NCBI GenBank assembly: GCA_021801945.1
Contig: JAKABE010000109.1
Span: 1 to 9,039, forward strand
Direction: 5' to 3'
Length of the DNA stretch: 9,039 nt
From: Acidobacteriota bacterium
Lineage (GTDB): Bacteria > Acidobacteriota > Terriglobia > Terriglobales > Acidobacteriaceae
Position 1 is the stretch's first letter; the number at the start of each line of letters is the position of its first letter. The notes beneath the pieces were generated by a model. That model had not been told where the DNA came from, did no database searches, and worked only from the letters and a program-made list of their open reading frames with translations. Of the stretch, positions 6,751-9,039 are shown piece by piece. Made by a program: the position numbers and the translations under genes.

Positions 6751-8064
6751 ATGCCCAGGCTCGTCTCCCATCCCGATGAAGTCAAGATCGTCTCGCGCCG
6801 TTTCGGCCAGGGCGCCGCCAACATCGACAAGTACATCGAACTGGGCGGCTACGAATCGGCGAAGAAGTGCCTGGCCCAGGGCCCCGACTGGATCGTCAAC
6901 GAGATGAAGGCGTCGAACCTGCGCGGCCGCGGCGGCGCGGGCTTCTCCACCGGCATGAAATGGTCGTTCGTCCCCAAGCAGTCGGCCAAGCCCAAGTACG
7001 TGCTGGTCAACGGCGACGAGAGCGAGCCCGGCACCTGCAAGGATCACCTCATCTTCCTGCACGATCCGCATGCCGTCATCGAGGGAACCATCATCGCGGG
7101 CCTCGCCATCGGAGCCAAAACCGGATTCATCTATCTCCGCGGCGAGTATCGCTACCTGCTCGAGATCATGGAGAAGGCGGTGGCCGACGCCTATGCGCGC
7201 GGATTCCTGGGCAAGAACATCTTCGGCAGCGACACCGAGTTCCAGATCATTACCCAGACCGGCGCCGGCGCCTACGAAGTGGGCGAAGAGTCGGCGCTCA
7301 TGGAATCGCTCGAAGGCAAGCGCGGCGTGCCGCGCATCAAGCCGCCGTTCCCTGCCGTGGTGGGCCTCTACGGCGGACCCACCGTCATCAACAACGCCGA
7401 AACCATTGCCACCGTGCCGCACGTCATCGCCATGGGCGCAGCCGCATATTCTGAGGTCGGCACGCCGCGCAACGGCGGCACGCGCCTGTTTTCGGTGAGC
7501 GGCCACGCCGAGCGGCCGGGCGTTTACGAATTGCCCATGGGCTACAACCTGAAGAAGCTCGTTTATGAAGTTGCGGGCGGTGTGCGCGGCGGACGCGGCC
7601 TCAAAGCGATTGTTCCGGGCGGATCGTCAACGCCGGTGCTGCTGCCCGAAGAGATCGACATCGGCCTCGATTTCGACCAGGTAGGCAAGGCCGGATCGAT
7701 GCTCGGCTCCGGCGGCGTGGTGGTGATCGACGACCAGACCTGCATGGTCGAGTTCGCGCTGCGCACCATCAGCTTTTATCAGCACGAGAGCTGCGGCTGG
7801 TGCATTCCCTGCCGCGAAGGCACCGACTGGCTCAAGAAATCGCTCACCCGTTTTCACGCGGGTTTCGGCGCGGCCAAGGACATCGACAACATCCGCTACC
7901 TCGCAGAAAACATGCTGGGCCGCACCTTCTGCCCGCTCGGCGACGCCGCGGCCATGCCGACCATCGCGTTTGTGAAGAAGTTTCGCAAAGAGTTTGAAGA
8001 TCATCTGGACGGGAAACCGTGCCCGTATGCAAAGAAGGAAATGCCGCAACTGACAGTGGTATAG
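6751..8064 (+). CDS. nuoF: NADH-quinone oxidoreductase subunit F (51 kDa, NADH/FMN/4Fe-4S)
   Basis: NuoF binds NADH and FMN and passes electrons through the [4Fe-4S] cluster N3. The 437-residue length is typical. Signatures in order: the glycine-rich RGRGGAGFSTGMKW (58-71), LVNGDESEPGT (85-95), GAGAYEVGEESALMESLEGK (171-190), PPFPAVVGLYGGPT (198-211), and the cluster ligands Cys348, Cys351 and Cys354 in SCGWCIPCREGT plus Cys394 in FCPLGDAAAMP. One oddity: the segment read as AYICGEE in Escherichia coli and mitochondrial homologues is AYEVGEE here, so the usual cysteine is Val177. The ATG has AAGGGAG (6736-6742) upstream at good spacing. nuoG would normally follow; a nuclease-like gene does instead, 12 bases later. 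Confidence 0.97.
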   Translation: MPRLVSHPDEVKIVSRRFGQGAANIDKYIELGGYESAKKCLAQGPDWIVNEMKASNLRGRGGAGFSTGMKWSFVPKQSAKPKYVLVNGDESEPGTCKDHLIFLHDPHAVIEGTIIAGLAIGAKTGFIYLRGEYRYLLEIMEKAVADAYARGFLGKNIFGSDTEFQIITQTGAGAYEVGEESALMESLEGKRGVPRIKPPFPAVVGLYGGPTVINNAETIATVPHVIAMGAAAYSEVGTPRNGGTRLFSVSGHAERPGVYELPMGYNLKKLVYEVAGGVRGGRGLKAIVPGGSSTPVLLPEEIDIGLDFDQVGKAGSMLGSGGVVVIDDQTCMVEFALRTISFYQHESCGWCIPCREGTDWLKKSLTRFHAGFGAAKDIDNIRYLAENMLGRTFCPLGDAAAMPTIAFVKKFRKEFEDHLDGKPCPYAKKEMPQLTVV

Positions 8065-8076
8065 GGGAAGGACCGC

Positions 8077-8940
8077 ATGGAATACGTCAAGGCAAATCCT
8101 CTTGCTGCCAACGTCATCGGCGGCGAGGACAGAATCCAGGAGATTATCGCCAATGACCCCTCGGTTCTGGGGCTAAGCAAGAACCTCAAATGCATTCAGA
8201 GGGAAAAGCCGCTTCCGGGCGGGGGACGTCTCGACATTCTCCTGGAAGAACCGGGAGCTAAGACGCGCTACGCGGTTGAACTCCAGCTTGGAGATACGGA
8301 CCCATCTCACATTATCCGGACGATTGAGTATTGGGATCTGCTTGAGAGAACAAACCCCTCGCACGACCACGTTGCGGTGCTCGTTGCCGAGGGGCTCACC
8401 CGCAGATTCTTTAATGTCATCAGGCTTTTCAACCAGAAGATTCCCCTCATAGCGGTCCAGATGAGTTGCATCGAGGTTGATGGCAAGGCAACGGTGGCGT
8501 TCACAAAAGTGCTGGACCTTTCTCCTGAGCAGTCGGGCTTGGACGAAGAAACCTCAAATGGAGAAGCGAACGAACGGGGATGGAAGAATTATGCCGGCCC
8601 GAAAATCATGCAGCTCCTTGACAGCATCTTCGGGATCGCCAAGGAATTCGACCCCAACTTGCGGTTGCATTACACGCAATCCTACATCGCCATCAACCGC
8701 GGAATGTCAAGAAAGCTCACGGCCATTTTTTGGCCTCAGAAGAAGCAAATCAAGGTCGGTCTATATGTTGCTGAGTCCCCCCAAATGGAAACGCTATTCA
8801 GAAATGCAGGTGTGGACGCCGCAATCGACAGTTCGTGGGGGATGTACTCTTTCGCGATTTCACCGGAAGATTTTGAAGGCCGTAGAGACTTTCTCAAGGG
8901 ACTGATGGAACATCTCTATAGCGAGAGACACGTCGAATGA
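8077..8940 (+). CDS. PD-(D/E)XK nuclease-like protein of unknown function
   Basis: The 287-residue soluble product looks like a two-domain protein. Residues about 15-150 fit a PD-(D/E)XK nuclease fold: a first helix with EDRIQEII (17-24), then RLDILL with Asp53, then the strand YAVELQLG with Glu68-x-Gln70 in the D/E-x-K position, and a following helix with IRTIEYWDLL (80-89). The C-terminal part (about 170-283) resembles, from memory, the DUF5655-type domain often found behind such nucleases: YIAINRG (203-209), a lysine-rich QKKQIKVGLYV strand pair (221-231) and the ISPEDFEGRRDFLKGLMEHLY end. It lies 12 bases after nuoF with GGAAGGA (8066-8072) before the ATG, in the place of nuoG. Hand-counted 60-base samples are about 50% GC, against 77% for one sample in nuoF, which suggests later acquisition. 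Substrate and catalytic activity are unknown. Confidence 0.7.
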   Translation: MEYVKANPLAANVIGGEDRIQEIIANDPSVLGLSKNLKCIQREKPLPGGGRLDILLEEPGAKTRYAVELQLGDTDPSHIIRTIEYWDLLERTNPSHDHVAVLVAEGLTRRFFNVIRLFNQKIPLIAVQMSCIEVDGKATVAFTKVLDLSPEQSGLDEETSNGEANERGWKNYAGPKIMQLLDSIFGIAKEFDPNLRLHYTQSYIAINRGMSRKLTAIFWPQKKQIKVGLYVAESPQMETLFRNAGVDAAIDSSWGMYSFAISPEDFEGRRDFLKGLMEHLYSERHVE

Positions 8941-9004
8941 ACGGCGGACTTCGCTCAGGATCACAACGCAATTGGGTTTCGCGTATCGGCGACGGAGACA
9001 AACG

Positions 9005-9039
9005 ATGACTATTGATGAACGGCTCGAACGATTGACGGA
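9005..9039 (+). CDS. Start of a small gene, cut by the window end
   Basis: ATG at 9005 follows GGAG (8994-8997) at seven bases. Eleven complete codons are visible, MTIDERLERLT, which look like the start of a charged helix. The pattern is reminiscent of small coiled-coil hypothetical proteins, but too little is present to identify it. It does not look like the ferredoxin-type start of nuoG. Confidence 0.45.
   Translation, partial: MTIDERLERLT

Overview
The window is a GC-rich bacterial chromosome segment with every supported gene on the + strand. It carries vitamin B6 synthesis (pdxS, pdxT), a lone heme-copper oxidase subunit III, and the first part of a respiratory complex I operon (nuoA, nuoC, nuoD, nuoE, nuoF) with extra genes set into it. 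The gene mix, codon bias and complex I sequences fit a soil-type Acidobacteriota genome. That is an inference from general look, not proven by any marker here; another GC-rich phylum remains possible.

Layout. 1-1924: pdxS and pdxT encode the two subunits of the DXP-independent PLP synthase. They are separated by 128 bases that hold a strong hairpin-plus-T-run terminator. 2056-2820: a five-helix cytochrome oxidase subunit III with a glycine-rich N-terminal extension and no partner oxidase genes beside it. 2821-3156: a 336-base non-coding region with a perfect 23-bp tandem duplication, an FNR/CRP-type dyad placed at class II distance from a TATATA box, and a separate sigma70-like promoter nearer nuoA. 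3172-8064: nuoA, nuoC, nuoD, two small genes of unknown function, nuoE and nuoF, tightly packed with several overlapping start/stop codons. 8077-8940: a probable PD-(D/E)XK nuclease-like protein of visibly lower GC where nuoG would be expected. 9005 onward: the start of another small gene cut by the window end.

Working together. NuoE and NuoF form the NADH-oxidising tip of complex I, NuoC and NuoD form part of the quinone-reducing connecting arm, and NuoA is a membrane subunit beside the quinone channel. nuoB, whose product carries cluster N2 and normally lies between nuoA and nuoC, is absent. In its place is a 64-base gap with an imperfect direct repeat.

Most interesting points: the missing nuoB; the two conserved-looking but unrecognised genes coupled to nuoE; the nuclease-like gene inside the operon; an insertion of roughly 30 residues in PdxS; and the FNR/CRP-like promoter upstream of nuo. 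I see no rRNA, tRNA, CRISPR array, insertion sequence or phage gene.
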